Part shown: positions 17,031-25,421 of the stretch, in pieces
Layout: each line of letters opens with the position of its first letter
Numbering within the stretch: position 1 is the first letter of the stretch
Assembly (NCBI GenBank): GCA_017935785.1
Contig: JAGBGU010000076.1
Span: forward strand, 1-35,929
Length of the DNA stretch: 35,929 bases
Direction of reading: 5' to 3'
Source of the DNA: Bacteroidaceae bacterium
Lineage (GTDB): Bacteria > Bacteroidota > Bacteroidia > Bacteroidales > Bacteroidaceae
Position numbers and translations under genes: made by a program
Notes under the pieces: generated by a model
The model's database searches: none
The model's input: only the letters and a program-made list of their open reading frames with translations
What the model was told of the DNA's origin: nothing

Positions 17031-17762
17031 ATGCAAAGCGACAGTCTTGTAATTATACCCACATATAATGAAAAGGAGAATATCCGAGCTATTGTAAAGG
17101 CAGTTACTGAATTGGAGAAACCCTTTGACGTGCTCGTTATAGACGATGGTAGTCCAGACGGAACGGCAGCCATTGTAAAGGAAATGATGGAAGGCGAAAA
17201 GAAAGGGCGCCTGTTCCTTGTCGAAAGAGAAGGGAAACTCGGTCTTGGAACTGCATATATATGCGGTTTCAAATGGGCGCTTGAACACAATTACGAATAC
17301 ATAATTGAGATGGATGCCGACTTCAGTCATAATCCCATGGATTTACCTAAACTATATGACGCTTGTCACAACGATGGGTATGACGTATCCATTGGAAGCC
17401 GATATATTACCGGCGTTAACGTGGTGAACTGGCCCATTGGCCGTGTGCTGATGTCATATTATGCCAGCCAGTATGTACGGACTATACTTGGAATCCGTAT
17501 TCACGATACCACTGCCGGATTTGTCTGCTACCGCCGTAAGGTACTTCAGACCATTGACCTCGACGCCATCCGCTTTAAAGGTTATGCCTTCCAGATAGAA
17601 ATGAAATACAGTTCACTCTGTCTCGGTTTCAAAGTGAAAGAAGTACCCGTAATTTTCGTCAACCGCGAACTTGGTACCAGTAAGATGAGCGGCGGTATAT
17701 TCAGCGAGGCTTTGTTTGGCGTGATTAAATTGAGAATGAGCAAAATTAAGGCAAGAGTATGA
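17031..17762 (+). CDS. Polyprenol monophosphomannose synthase (GT2, Dpm1-like)
   Basis: A family 2 glycosyltransferase, 243 residues, that moves mannose (or another hexose) from a nucleotide sugar to a polyprenyl phosphate at the inner face of the cytoplasmic membrane. Signs are LVIIPTYNEKENI near the N-terminus, the substrate aspartates in VIDDGSPDGT, and the DxD-type EMDADFSH near residue 100. There is no C-terminal membrane segment, as in soluble Dpm1 forms. Its stop overlaps the dihydroorotase start in the arrangement ATGA at 17759-17762, so translation is coupled. The glycan it serves cannot be told here. Confidence 0.93.
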   Translation: MQSDSLVIIPTYNEKENIRAIVKAVTELEKPFDVLVIDDGSPDGTAAIVKEMMEGEKKGRLFLVEREGKLGLGTAYICGFKWALEHNYEYIIEMDADFSHNPMDLPKLYDACHNDGYDVSIGSRYITGVNVVNWPIGRVLMSYYASQYVRTILGIRIHDTTAGFVCYRRKVLQTIDLDAIRFKGYAFQIEMKYSSLCLGFKVKEVPVIFVNRELGTSKMSGGIFSEALFGVIKLRMSKIKARV

Positions 17763-19105
17763 GAACGGTTATCCTGAATGCAGAAATCATAAACGAAGGG
17801 GAGCGCTTTATCGGCTCCCTTATTCTTGAAGGAGAAGAAATCATACAAATTATTCGTCAGGAGGAATATAAACCTGCGCCGGGAGAAAGAATAGTGAACG
17901 CAACTGGCATGATACTTGTCCCTGGCGCCATAGACGACCATGTTCACATGCGTGACCCGGGTCTGACACACAAGGGCGATATGGTTACAGAAACTGCCGC
18001 TGCCGCTGCCGGAGGCGTTACAACGGTATTTGACATGCCAAACGTAGTGCCCCAAACAACAAGTCTTGACTTGCTCAAAGAACGTTATGCCATGGCGCAA
18101 AACCGTTGCAGCGTGAATTATGCCTTTTTCCTAGGGGCAACGCGCGACAATCTGAACGATATTGTCAATGTCGACATTACCAGCATACCCGGGATAAAAC
18201 TCTTCATGGGCAGCAGCACAGGGAATATGCTTGTGGACGAAGAAACTGCACTTGATGCAATATTCGCCCAAACCCCTACCTTACTAATGACGCATTGTGA
18301 GGATACAGACCGCATAAACCATAATATGCAAAAGGCTGTGGAAGAATGCGGTTGCGATGATCCAGATGTTACCATGCACCCTCAGATACGCGATGCTGAG
18401 GCTTGTCTGATGAGCACACAACTTGCGGTAAAGTTGGCGCTTAAACACGGAACACAGCTCCACGTTGCTCATTTAAGTACCCAATCCGAGGTTGAACTGC
18501 TAAAGAATACTGCCAACCCCAATATAACGGCAGAAGCCTGTGTGGCACATCTTATTTATACGGATCAAGACTATGCAAGGTTGGGCACACGTATCAAATG
18601 CAATCCTGCCATAAAAACCATAGCAGACCGTAACGCACTAAGAGAAGCGATTCTTGACGGTACGATTACAGTTGTCGGAACAGATCATGCCCCACACCTG
18701 CTCAGCGAAAAAGAAGGAGGCAGCAAGAAGGCTGTAAGCGGAATGCCTATGGTTCAGTTCAGTCTATCCGGAATGTTGCAGCTTTGTGATGAAGGTGTAC
18801 TCACACCAGAGATAGTAATACAACTCATGTGCCACAACCCTGCAAGACTTTTTTGCGTGGACAAACGCGGATTTTTGCGTCCAGGCTACAAGGCTGACTT
18901 CGTTTTGCTCAGACATGATGAATCTATGATATTGAACAGCAGCCAGATTCTTAGCCGGTGCGGATGGTCACCTCGTGAAGGTGATACTTTCAATTGGAAA
19001 GTTTGCCAGACCTGGGTTAACGGCCAGCTTGTATGGGACGGACAGACCATTGCGTGCGGAAATGCCGGACAGCCAGTACGGTTTAACAGAAAATGCCATA
19101 ATTGA
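17759..19105 (+). CDS. pyrC: Dihydroorotase
   Basis: This zinc amidohydrolase closes N-carbamoyl-aspartate to dihydroorotate in pyrimidine synthesis. Motifs in order: DDHVHMRDPG (metal histidines, about residue 60), GIKLFMGSSTGNML, LMTHCED, LHVAHLST, and TDHAPHLLSEKEGG (catalytic Asp and His). The 448-residue length fits the class I type. Its ATG overlaps the stop of the upstream mannosyltransferase by 4 bp, suggesting coupled expression. The next gene starts about 25-90 bp after its stop. Confidence 0.95.
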   Translation: MRTVILNAEIINEGERFIGSLILEGEEIIQIIRQEEYKPAPGERIVNATGMILVPGAIDDHVHMRDPGLTHKGDMVTETAAAAAGGVTTVFDMPNVVPQTTSLDLLKERYAMAQNRCSVNYAFFLGATRDNLNDIVNVDITSIPGIKLFMGSSTGNMLVDEETALDAIFAQTPTLLMTHCEDTDRINHNMQKAVEECGCDDPDVTMHPQIRDAEACLMSTQLAVKLALKHGTQLHVAHLSTQSEVELLKNTANPNITAEACVAHLIYTDQDYARLGTRIKCNPAIKTIADRNALREAILDGTITVVGTDHAPHLLSEKEGGSKKAVSGMPMVQFSLSGMLQLCDEGVLTPEIVIQLMCHNPARLFCVDKRGFLRPGYKADFVLLRHDESMILNSSQILSRCGWSPREGDTFNWKVCQTWVNGQLVWDGQTIACGNAGQPVRFNRKCHN

Positions 19106-19197
19106 AAAAATAAACCAAAATCACACGTCTGTATCACTATAACATAAATGAGATTACGCCCTACATCAATTGGGCGTATTTTCTTCATGCGTGGTCA

Positions 19198-20001
19198 ATG
19201 CCATCGGGTTACACCCCTCTTGCTTACTTACACCGTTGCCAGGCCTGTCAGAATGCGTGGATAAAATCCCAGCCTCCTGAATCAAGACAAAAAGCAATGG
19301 AAGCGGTCAAACTTTTCAATGACGCATGGCAAACGCTGGATTATTTCATTGAATGCGGATATCGCTCTCATGCGATAGTACGACTGATGGATGCTAATGC
19401 TGACGGCGAAGACATATTGTTATATACGGGGCAGCGCATTCCGCTTCTACGACAGCAACATGACGGCAGCGCCGAGCCATGCCTGTGTCTCAGCGATTAT
19501 GTAATGCCTGTAGACAGAGGGAAAAAAGACCGTATAGGGTTGTTCCTCAGTTCAACCGACGCTGATGCGGAAAAAAGCTTTGGCAGTGATGCCTACCGTC
19601 ATATGTTGGCGCAGACTTTGGCAGACCGTCTTGCAGAAGCATGTATAGAGAAGACTCACCAGCACGTGCGTACCACGCTGTGGGGTTATGCGCCACATGA
19701 AAGACTAACGCCACATGAACTGTTCGCTGGAAGATATCAGGGTATCCGTCCCGCAGTGGGATATCCTTCACTACCCGACCAAAGTCTGAATTTCATATTG
19801 GACAGCCTTTTAGACTTCAGCCGTCTGAACGTAAGCCTTACGGAAAATGGTGCCATGAACCCTCATGCAAGCGTGAGCGGACTGATGCTTGCACATCCGC
19901 AGGCACGTTATTTCAGCGTTGGTCAGATAGGAAAAGACCAACTCCTCGACTACGCACGCCGCAGGGGAATGCAAGCCGAGGAGCTGGAAAAGTTTCTGTA
20001 G
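19198..20001 (+). CDS. Stand-alone cobalamin-dependent methionine synthase activation domain
   Basis: The product matches the C-terminal reactivation domain of MetH, which binds S-adenosylmethionine and supports reductive methylation of B12. Diagnostic blocks are LADRLAEA, WGYAPHE, YQGIRPAVGYPSLPDQ, ENGAMNPHASVSGL and HPQARYFSVGQIGKDQLLDYA. In many bacteria this domain is fused to MetH; here it is a separate gene of about 267 residues. The first in-frame ATG (19198) is probably not the true start: the same frame is open back to 19114, and codons 19150-19197 read EITPYINWAYFLHAWS, like the family's N-terminus. That upstream part has no ATG, GTG or TTG; CTG at 19129 is the best candidate, ATA at 19144 another. 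Confidence 0.82.
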   Translation: MPSGYTPLAYLHRCQACQNAWIKSQPPESRQKAMEAVKLFNDAWQTLDYFIECGYRSHAIVRLMDANADGEDILLYTGQRIPLLRQQHDGSAEPCLCLSDYVMPVDRGKKDRIGLFLSSTDADAEKSFGSDAYRHMLAQTLADRLAEACIEKTHQHVRTTLWGYAPHERLTPHELFAGRYQGIRPAVGYPSLPDQSLNFILDSLLDFSRLNVSLTENGAMNPHASVSGLMLAHPQARYFSVGQIGKDQLLDYARRRGMQAEELEKFL

Positions 20002-20025
20002 ACTTATTTACATCTTCTAATTCGT

Positions 20026-21684
20026 CTATTTGTCCTTATTACGGATTTCAACTCGTCTAATCTTACCGCTGATAGTCTTGGGCAGTTCATTCACGAAATC
20101 AATGATTCGAGGATATTTATAAGGGGCGGTGTTGGTCTTTACGTGATTCTGCAGCTCTTTCACAAGCGCATCGCCCTCTTTGCCCTTCCATGCTTCGTTC
20201 AGGACTATGGTAGCTTTTACAACCATTCCGCGTGTCTCGTCAGGTACGCCTGTAATGGCGCATTCCAATACCGCAGGATGTTTCATCAGCGCGCTTTCCA
20301 CCTCAAAGGGGCCTATGCGATAACCCGAACTCTTTATGACATCGTCCTTGCGAGATACAAACCAATAGTATCCATCCTCGTCGCGCCAGGCAACATCGCC
20401 CGTGTGATACAAACCGTCATGCCAAACGGATGCGGTAAGTTCATTGTCACGGAAATATTCCTTAAAAAGTCCGATTGGCTTCTTCTCCCCCACTCTGATA
20501 ACGATTTCGCCCTTCTCACCGTCTTCACAAGGCGTACCGTCATCTCGCACCAATGCTATGTCGTACTGCGGATTCGGCAGACCCATGCTGCCGGGCTTTG
20601 GTTTGTTCCATGGCATAGTGCTAAGCGTCAGCGTGGTCTCTGTCTGTCCGAAGCCTTCCATCAGACTAATGCCCGTTAGCTCACGGAACCTCTCATATAC
20701 GGCAGGGTTCAATGCCTCGCCAGCTGTGGTACAGTAGCGCAGCGAGGAGAGGTCAAACTGCGAGAAGTCCTCATGAATCATAAAACGATAGACCGTGGGA
20801 GGCGCACAGAAAGATGTAATGCGATACTTTGAGATTTGCTCAAGCAGCGCCTTGGCGGTAAACTTCTCGTGGTCGTATACGAATACAGCAGCACCGGCAA
20901 ACCACTGACCGTACATCTTGCCCCAAACGGCTTTGCCCCATCCCGTATCAGCCACAGTCAAATGGAGGCTGTCTTCGCCCAGGTTGTGCCAGAATACGCC
21001 TGTGGTCAGGTGGCCAAGGGCATACAAAAAGTCATGCGCAACCATCTTGGGTTCACCGCTTGTACCGCTGGTAAAGTACATCAGCATTGTGTCTGAATTG
21101 TCATTCGGTGTGAACGGACGTTCAAAAGCCGGTACGCAGTCCCATTCGCGTTGCCATGAATGAAAGCCTTCAGCATCTTTGGGGCCTATGCTGACAAGCA
21201 CGGGCACGGGTGTATGTTGCATGGCATCATTAATCTGCTCCATAACGTAATCCTCGCCCACACACACTATACACTTTATGCCTGCACGTTCCACACGGTA
21301 CTGTATATCATGAGAAGTAAGCATATGTGTGGCAGGGATAGCCACCGCACCCAGTTTATGCAGGGCAAGCATGCTGAACCAAAACTCGCACCGGCGTTTC
21401 AGAATGAGCATTACCATGTCGCCTCGCCCAATGCCCAAAGATTGGAAATAGGCAGCCGTGTGGTCAGAGATTTCCTTCAACTGACCGAAGGTATACCTGC
21501 GGCATTCTCCATCCGAATTAGTCCACAGCATGGCCAGCTTGTCAGGTTCTTCCTCGGCCCATGCGTCAATTACATCGTAGGCGAAGTTGAAATTCTCGGG
21601 CACGATAAACTCAAGATTCTCCTCATAGTCATGCTGGTTCTGAAATGTTGTCTGCTTTATAAAACGATTTAATATAGAAGCCAT
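20026..21684 (-). CDS. Acyl-CoA/acetyl-CoA synthetase-like AMP-forming ligase
   Basis: This 552-residue member of the acyl-adenylate-forming family activates a carboxylate with ATP and joins it to CoA. Visible motifs are the P-loop YFTSGTSGEPK, EGFGQTETTL, the hinge region YHTGDVAWRDEDGYYW, SRKDDVIKSSGYRIGPFEVE, and the C-terminal catalytic lysine in PKTISGKIRR. The overall layout is that of medium-chain acyl-CoA synthetases. An in-frame ATG at 21717 exists, but ATG at 21684 (MASILNRF) better fits the family and avoids overlap with the regulator gene. It sits 22 bp after the XRE-cupin gene, so the pair is probably one operon. Confidence 0.9.
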   Translation of the reverse strand: MASILNRFIKQTTFQNQHDYEENLEFIVPENFNFAYDVIDAWAEEEPDKLAMLWTNSDGECRRYTFGQLKEISDHTAAYFQSLGIGRGDMVMLILKRRCEFWFSMLALHKLGAVAIPATHMLTSHDIQYRVERAGIKCIVCVGEDYVMEQINDAMQHTPVPVLVSIGPKDAEGFHSWQREWDCVPAFERPFTPNDNSDTMLMYFTSGTSGEPKMVAHDFLYALGHLTTGVFWHNLGEDSLHLTVADTGWGKAVWGKMYGQWFAGAAVFVYDHEKFTAKALLEQISKYRITSFCAPPTVYRFMIHEDFSQFDLSSLRYCTTAGEALNPAVYERFRELTGISLMEGFGQTETTLTLSTMPWNKPKPGSMGLPNPQYDIALVRDDGTPCEDGEKGEIVIRVGEKKPIGLFKEYFRDNELTASVWHDGLYHTGDVAWRDEDGYYWFVSRKDDVIKSSGYRIGPFEVESALMKHPAVLECAITGVPDETRGMVVKATIVLNEAWKGKEGDALVKELQNHVKTNTAPYKYPRIIDFVNELPKTISGKIRRVEIRNKDK

Positions 21685-21706
21685 AATAGTATTTATCACA
21701 GGTGGG

Positions 21707-22261
21707 TTAGTCAACAATACACAAGAATTTCACAGGTTTTCCACCAAGGGCGTGCATGCAATGTTTGCGTGAAGCATCGAAATAGATGCTGTCACCCTCG
21801 TTCAGTACCATTGTGTGGTTCTCAATGGTAAGTTCAAGCGTCCCTTCCATTACCACGTCAAACTCCTGACCGTCGTGCGAATTAAGTCCGCGTCTCTCAC
21901 CCTCTGCCAGCGGAGCCACCTCCACCATAAAAGGTTCCATCTTGCGCATTCTGAAGCCCGATGCAAGGCTCTCGTAGCGGTAGTCGCTTCTGCGCTCCAC
22001 CTGCATGCCCTGTCCCTTGCGCGTAATGAAGTAACCCTCCATAGTGGGTTCCTCGCCGAACATCAGCACGTCCAAATCTATACCATATCGCTTAGAAATC
22101 TTTTGAAGCCTGAACACAGAAGGGTCTGTCTCGCCACGCTCAATCTTCTCATACTGTTCCACACTGATGTTACAAAGGTCGGCAATCTCCTGTGCGGGGA
22201 TGTCAAGCACCTCGCGGAGCCCCCTTAGACGGGCACCAATTTGTACAAAAGAATCTTCCAT
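21707..22261 (-). CDS. XRE-family regulator with C-terminal cupin sensor
   Basis: The 184-residue protein has a helix-turn-helix at about 10-65 (IGARLRGLREVLDIPAQEIADLCNISVEQYEKIERGETDP) and a C-terminal cupin at about 110-180 (HDGQEFDVVMEGTLEL and NEGDSIYFDASRKH). Proteins of this type bind a small ligand in the cupin and control a neighbouring catabolic gene. Here the downstream gene is an AMP-forming acyl-CoA ligase, so its ligand may be that enzyme's acid or acyl-CoA. A possible -7 box, TATTTTTG, lies on the minus strand at 22306-22299. Confidence 0.9.
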   Translation of the reverse strand: MEDSFVQIGARLRGLREVLDIPAQEIADLCNISVEQYEKIERGETDPSVFRLQKISKRYGIDLDVLMFGEEPTMEGYFITRKGQGMQVERRSDYRYESLASGFRMRKMEPFMVEVAPLAEGERRGLNSHDGQEFDVVMEGTLELTIENHTMVLNEGDSIYFDASRKHCMHALGGKPVKFLCIVD

Positions 22262-22537
22262 AATATCTTTTCTTTTACCTTATATTATTAAACTGGTGCA
22301 AAAATACTGCTTTTTCAGTTATTACTGTTACATAGAAGTCAAAAATTTTATAGTTTTTTCAGTCAGTACAGAATTACTATATATTCTATGTTAATGTTGG
22401 AATAGGAAGGATTTCAGACAGACTAACAGGGAATTGTCCGTATTGCATCCAGAAAGCATTGAGTATACACACAATCAGAACTCTGCAAGTACGTCAAATC
22501 TATCCACTGGAGACCGTTGAGAATACCATACCGATGA

Positions 22538-22675
22538 TACTGTAGTGTTATACCTTTAACACTACAGTACCAAAGCGATGGTACTCCAGTACCACTTATA
22601 TAAACATCTGATTGGTACTCAAAAATGACGGTCTGTATTCACGATGAAACAGCACACGATACTGTTTTGAGTACC
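22538..22675. repeat. Cluster of inverted repeats in a 421-bp non-coding gap
   Basis: The gap 22262-22683 has no gene I can support. Its right half holds a 13-bp inverted repeat with a 6-nt loop (22538-22550 with 22557-22569). Around it the 6-mer GGTACT/AGTACC recurs in alternating orientation at 22566, 22580, 22588, 22614 and 22670. An 11-bp inverted repeat (22614-22624 with 22665-22675) spans 40 nt. The first hairpin lacks a clean T-run, so a terminator is only one possibility; a decayed small mobile element is another. Confidence 0.6.
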
Positions 22676-22683
22676 GATGTTGG

Positions 22684-24528
22684 TTACAATGCCGGCAGGA
22701 TATGCTTCCAGATGAGATCAATTTCGGCTTGCATATTGCCAATGTTTGCGGTTGTAACCACAACGGCGTTCTTATCGGGAATGACAATGATGTACTGTCC
22801 GGCAGCTCCGTCTGCACGGAAGGCATTGTGGCGGCATCGCCACATCTGATAGCCATAGCCTTGTAGCCAGTCGCTCTTCTTGGCATTCTTCATCATCTCG
22901 GGCAAGGCGTCAGAGTTTCTGCCGGCAGGCACGCAAGGCACCTGTGCCGAGGACATCTCCCTGACCCACTCTGCGGGCAGAACCTGCCTGCCATTCCATT
23001 GTCCGCCTTGCAATAGCAGCTGTCCCATCTTGGCAAGGTCTTCCGTTTTCAGATAAAGTCCCCATCCGCCCGCATTTATGCCGGTGGGACTTTCCTGCCA
23101 GCGCACGTTATTGATTCCCAGGGGACGGAACAGACGCGGATATAGGTATTCTGAGAGCTTCTGCCCCGTTACTTTCTGCACTATTGCGGATAGCATATAG
23201 GTGGCAAGGCTGTTATAGCAGAATATAGTGCCGGGCTGACGAGGAAAATCAGAATGCAGAAAAGCCTGTTCCCAGTCTTTCTCCGTATTGCGGAGTTTAG
23301 AGGGGTCTTTCTCATGTCCCGTATTCATGGTAAGCAGATGTCTGACGGTAAGTTTGGAAAGGTTTTCACTCACCTTTGCCGGCAGTTTGTCGGGGAAAAA
23401 GCTGATGACCTTGTCCGTCAGGTTGAGTTTGCCCTCAGCTATGGCAAGTCCCACGGCAGCCGATGTGAAAGTCTTGCTTACGGAATTTAGCACGTGCGGC
23501 TCGTTTTCCTTTCCGCTGCTCATCCACTTTTCAAAGACCACTTGTCCGTCCTTCAGCACCATAATGCTGTGCAAATCTTGTTTGGACTGTTCCACTGCGG
23601 CAAGATATTTGTCCGCAGCCTTTGAGAATTTCTTCGAGGCTTGTGTCCTGGGCAGTTGCTTGGTCAGGGCGTTGATATCAATGAGTTTGATGCCCAGTTT
23701 CTGAATGGCATCCTTCACCTCAGGGCTGTTCAGCATGTCTGTAACTCCTTGGCGGTCTGCTGCCACGTTCTCGTAACCGATATGATGGACAGTAGACATC
23801 TCGTCATCATCGTATGCGGGATGGTCAAGAAAAAGATAGCGCCTGCCTTTTTCCAACTTTTCCAATGATTTGATAAAGGATGCCTTTTTTTCCTGAAGCG
23901 TGGTGTGAGGGCCGTCATAGCCTATGTACTGGAAGGCGTATTCCTCGGTGGCTCCAGCCCTGTCAATGGAAGATAGTCCGTATTCTTCTGCCAGCCGTTT
24001 TACGAGTTCAGTTACTTCAGGGGTGAAACCGGCGGCTCCCATGTGGCCAGTCAGGTGCGTTACCTGCGGAATATGGCGGAGCGTAAGTTCAATCTGCGCA
24101 CGGAATTCCTGTTCTATCTCGGCCAACTTTATATTGGAAAGGTTTTCTTTTACGGACAGCCCTGGGTATGCCTTGTGCGCATTCATCATGGGAAAGAAGT
24201 TGCCGTCCTTGTCCACAAGCGAGGGACAATTTGTAAGCGGGCGCCACTTTACGTTTTCCCATTCGCTGGTAAGCGTGAGATGCACGCCCACGTCAAGCCC
24301 GGGATTATCCCTGAGCATTCTGACAGCCTCGGGGAACCACGCACAAACGGGCATAACCTCAACAGAACGGGCGATTCCGTTGCGATAAGTGTCAATGCAT
24401 GCCACATTGGCAGAATGGGAAGAACCCATATCATCAATCCTCACTACGAGTTCCTGCGCATAAAGAGAGGCTGCGGAACCCAATAAAAAAGCCGTTACAA
24501 ACGAACGGCCTGTGAAATGGTTTTTCAT
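22684..24528 (-). CDS. ChbG/YdjC-type deacetylase fused to a beta-lactamase-family serine hydrolase
   Basis: A 614-residue secreted protein starting at MKNHFTGRSF (24528) with a signal peptide ending near SLYAQE. Residues about 25-290 form a YdjC/ChbG-like carbohydrate deacetylase: IDDMGSSHSAN (metal aspartates), GVHLTLTSEW, THLTGHMGA and LDHPAYDDDE. Residues about 310-614 form a beta-lactamase/transpeptidase-like serine hydrolase with the SxxK motif SVSK at 349-352, CYNS as the Tyr motif, and a WGLYLKTEDLAKMGQLLLQGG block. The two activities could act on one glycan ester or acetamide, or on cell-wall material, in the periplasm. It is last in the leftward set after the DUF4293 gene, 51 bp away. 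Substrate unknown. Confidence 0.88.
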   Translation of the reverse strand: MKNHFTGRSFVTAFLLGSAASLYAQELVVRIDDMGSSHSANVACIDTYRNGIARSVEVMPVCAWFPEAVRMLRDNPGLDVGVHLTLTSEWENVKWRPLTNCPSLVDKDGNFFPMMNAHKAYPGLSVKENLSNIKLAEIEQEFRAQIELTLRHIPQVTHLTGHMGAAGFTPEVTELVKRLAEEYGLSSIDRAGATEEYAFQYIGYDGPHTTLQEKKASFIKSLEKLEKGRRYLFLDHPAYDDDEMSTVHHIGYENVAADRQGVTDMLNSPEVKDAIQKLGIKLIDINALTKQLPRTQASKKFSKAADKYLAAVEQSKQDLHSIMVLKDGQVVFEKWMSSGKENEPHVLNSVSKTFTSAAVGLAIAEGKLNLTDKVISFFPDKLPAKVSENLSKLTVRHLLTMNTGHEKDPSKLRNTEKDWEQAFLHSDFPRQPGTIFCYNSLATYMLSAIVQKVTGQKLSEYLYPRLFRPLGINNVRWQESPTGINAGGWGLYLKTEDLAKMGQLLLQGGQWNGRQVLPAEWVREMSSAQVPCVPAGRNSDALPEMMKNAKKSDWLQGYGYQMWRCRHNAFRADGAAGQYIIVIPDKNAVVVTTANIGNMQAEIDLIWKHILPAL

Positions 24529-24579
24529 ATATTCGAGAATAGAAAAAAAAGTCAATGAAAATGCCGTACAACCTTCATA

Positions 24580-25038
24580 TCAGCGCAAACGGTCAAGCGA
24601 GCGGACAAGCTGCTCGTCCCTGTAAATGCCGCGGAAGGCAAGATAAAGGAAGACGATTGAGGCAAAGGGGAACGCTGCCGACCAATGAGGGCGGAACTCG
24701 GCTCCGTTTGTATTCATGAACAGCCACACAAATACGCCGTAAGCCACATACCATCCCACGAGCAGAATCATGGAAAAACTGGCAACGCGCATCTGAAGGG
24801 CGCGGCGGCGGAACAGGAAGATGTCCATGAAAGAGAGAGTGCTCACGAACAGCAGGAGTGCAAAAAGCGCCCAATAGCTGAACGAGCGGCTGCCGTCCGC
24901 CTTAGTCATCCAAAGATTGTAAAGAGTTGCTACGGGTTCTCCTTCAGCGGTAGAAAAATGAGCCAAGGGCAAACACAAAGCGGCCACACACAAAATGCAT
25001 GCGGCCAACAAGTATAATGTCTGAATACGCTGAATCAT
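24580..25038 (-). CDS. DUF4293 family membrane protein
   Basis: A 152-residue protein with four predicted membrane helices (about 5-27, 55-75, 83-105 and 120-140) and the family opening MIQRIQTLYLLAA. DUF4293 proteins are common in Bacteroidota next to the small RNA polymerase subunit gene; their function is not established. The gene lies 16 bp downstream of that gene, supporting a shared transcript with bamD and rpoZ. Confidence 0.88.
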   Translation of the reverse strand: MIQRIQTLYLLAACILCVAALCLPLAHFSTAEGEPVATLYNLWMTKADGSRSFSYWALFALLLFVSTLSFMDIFLFRRRALQMRVASFSMILLVGWYVAYGVFVWLFMNTNGAEFRPHWSAAFPFASIVFLYLAFRGIYRDEQLVRSLDRLR

Positions 25039-25054
25039 AACTCAGGAAAATCAA

Positions 25055-25387
25055 TTATTCCACTACCGTTTCCTTTGCTGGATTACGATAATATACCCTG
25101 CCTTCTGTAAATTCTTCGGTAGCAATCAAAGTAGGCTTGGGGAGCTTCTCATAATAGCGGCTGATCTCAATCTGTTCGCGGTTTTCGAACATTTCTTCCA
25201 AAGTTTCGTTGGCGCTTGCAAACTCTTGGAGCTTCTTGCTAAGCTCTGTCTTCATCACCACTGAAATCTGGTTAGCACGCTTGGCAATGATGGAAACGCT
25301 CTCGTAGATATTACCGGTGTCTTCACACAAATCCATTATGTCTCGCGTTACCGTGTTAGTGGGCGCATTTGTCTTTTTGTAATCCAT
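25055..25387 (-). CDS. rpoZ: RNA polymerase small subunit (omega/Rpb6-like)
   Basis: The 110-residue protein carries the Rpb6/omega core around VSIIAKRANQISV (about 31-43), the helix that helps hold the beta' subunit, and the C-terminal YYRNP block typical of the Bacteroidota form. The N-terminus begins MDYKKTNAPTNTVTRD. It lies 34 bp after bamD and 16 bp before DUF4293, a common Bacteroidota neighbourhood. Confidence 0.9.
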   Translation of the reverse strand: MDYKKTNAPTNTVTRDIMDLCEDTGNIYESVSIIAKRANQISVVMKTELSKKLQEFASANETLEEMFENREQIEISRYYEKLPKPTLIATEEFTEGRVYYRNPAKETVVE

Positions 25388-25421
25388 AAGTTTTATTTAT
25401 AGAATTATTTAAATTTGTTTT

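Noticed and set aside
21685..21717. Longer start of the acyl-CoA ligase at 21717
   Set aside because: It overlaps the end of the regulator gene and adds residues that do not look like the family's N-terminus; 21684 is preferred.
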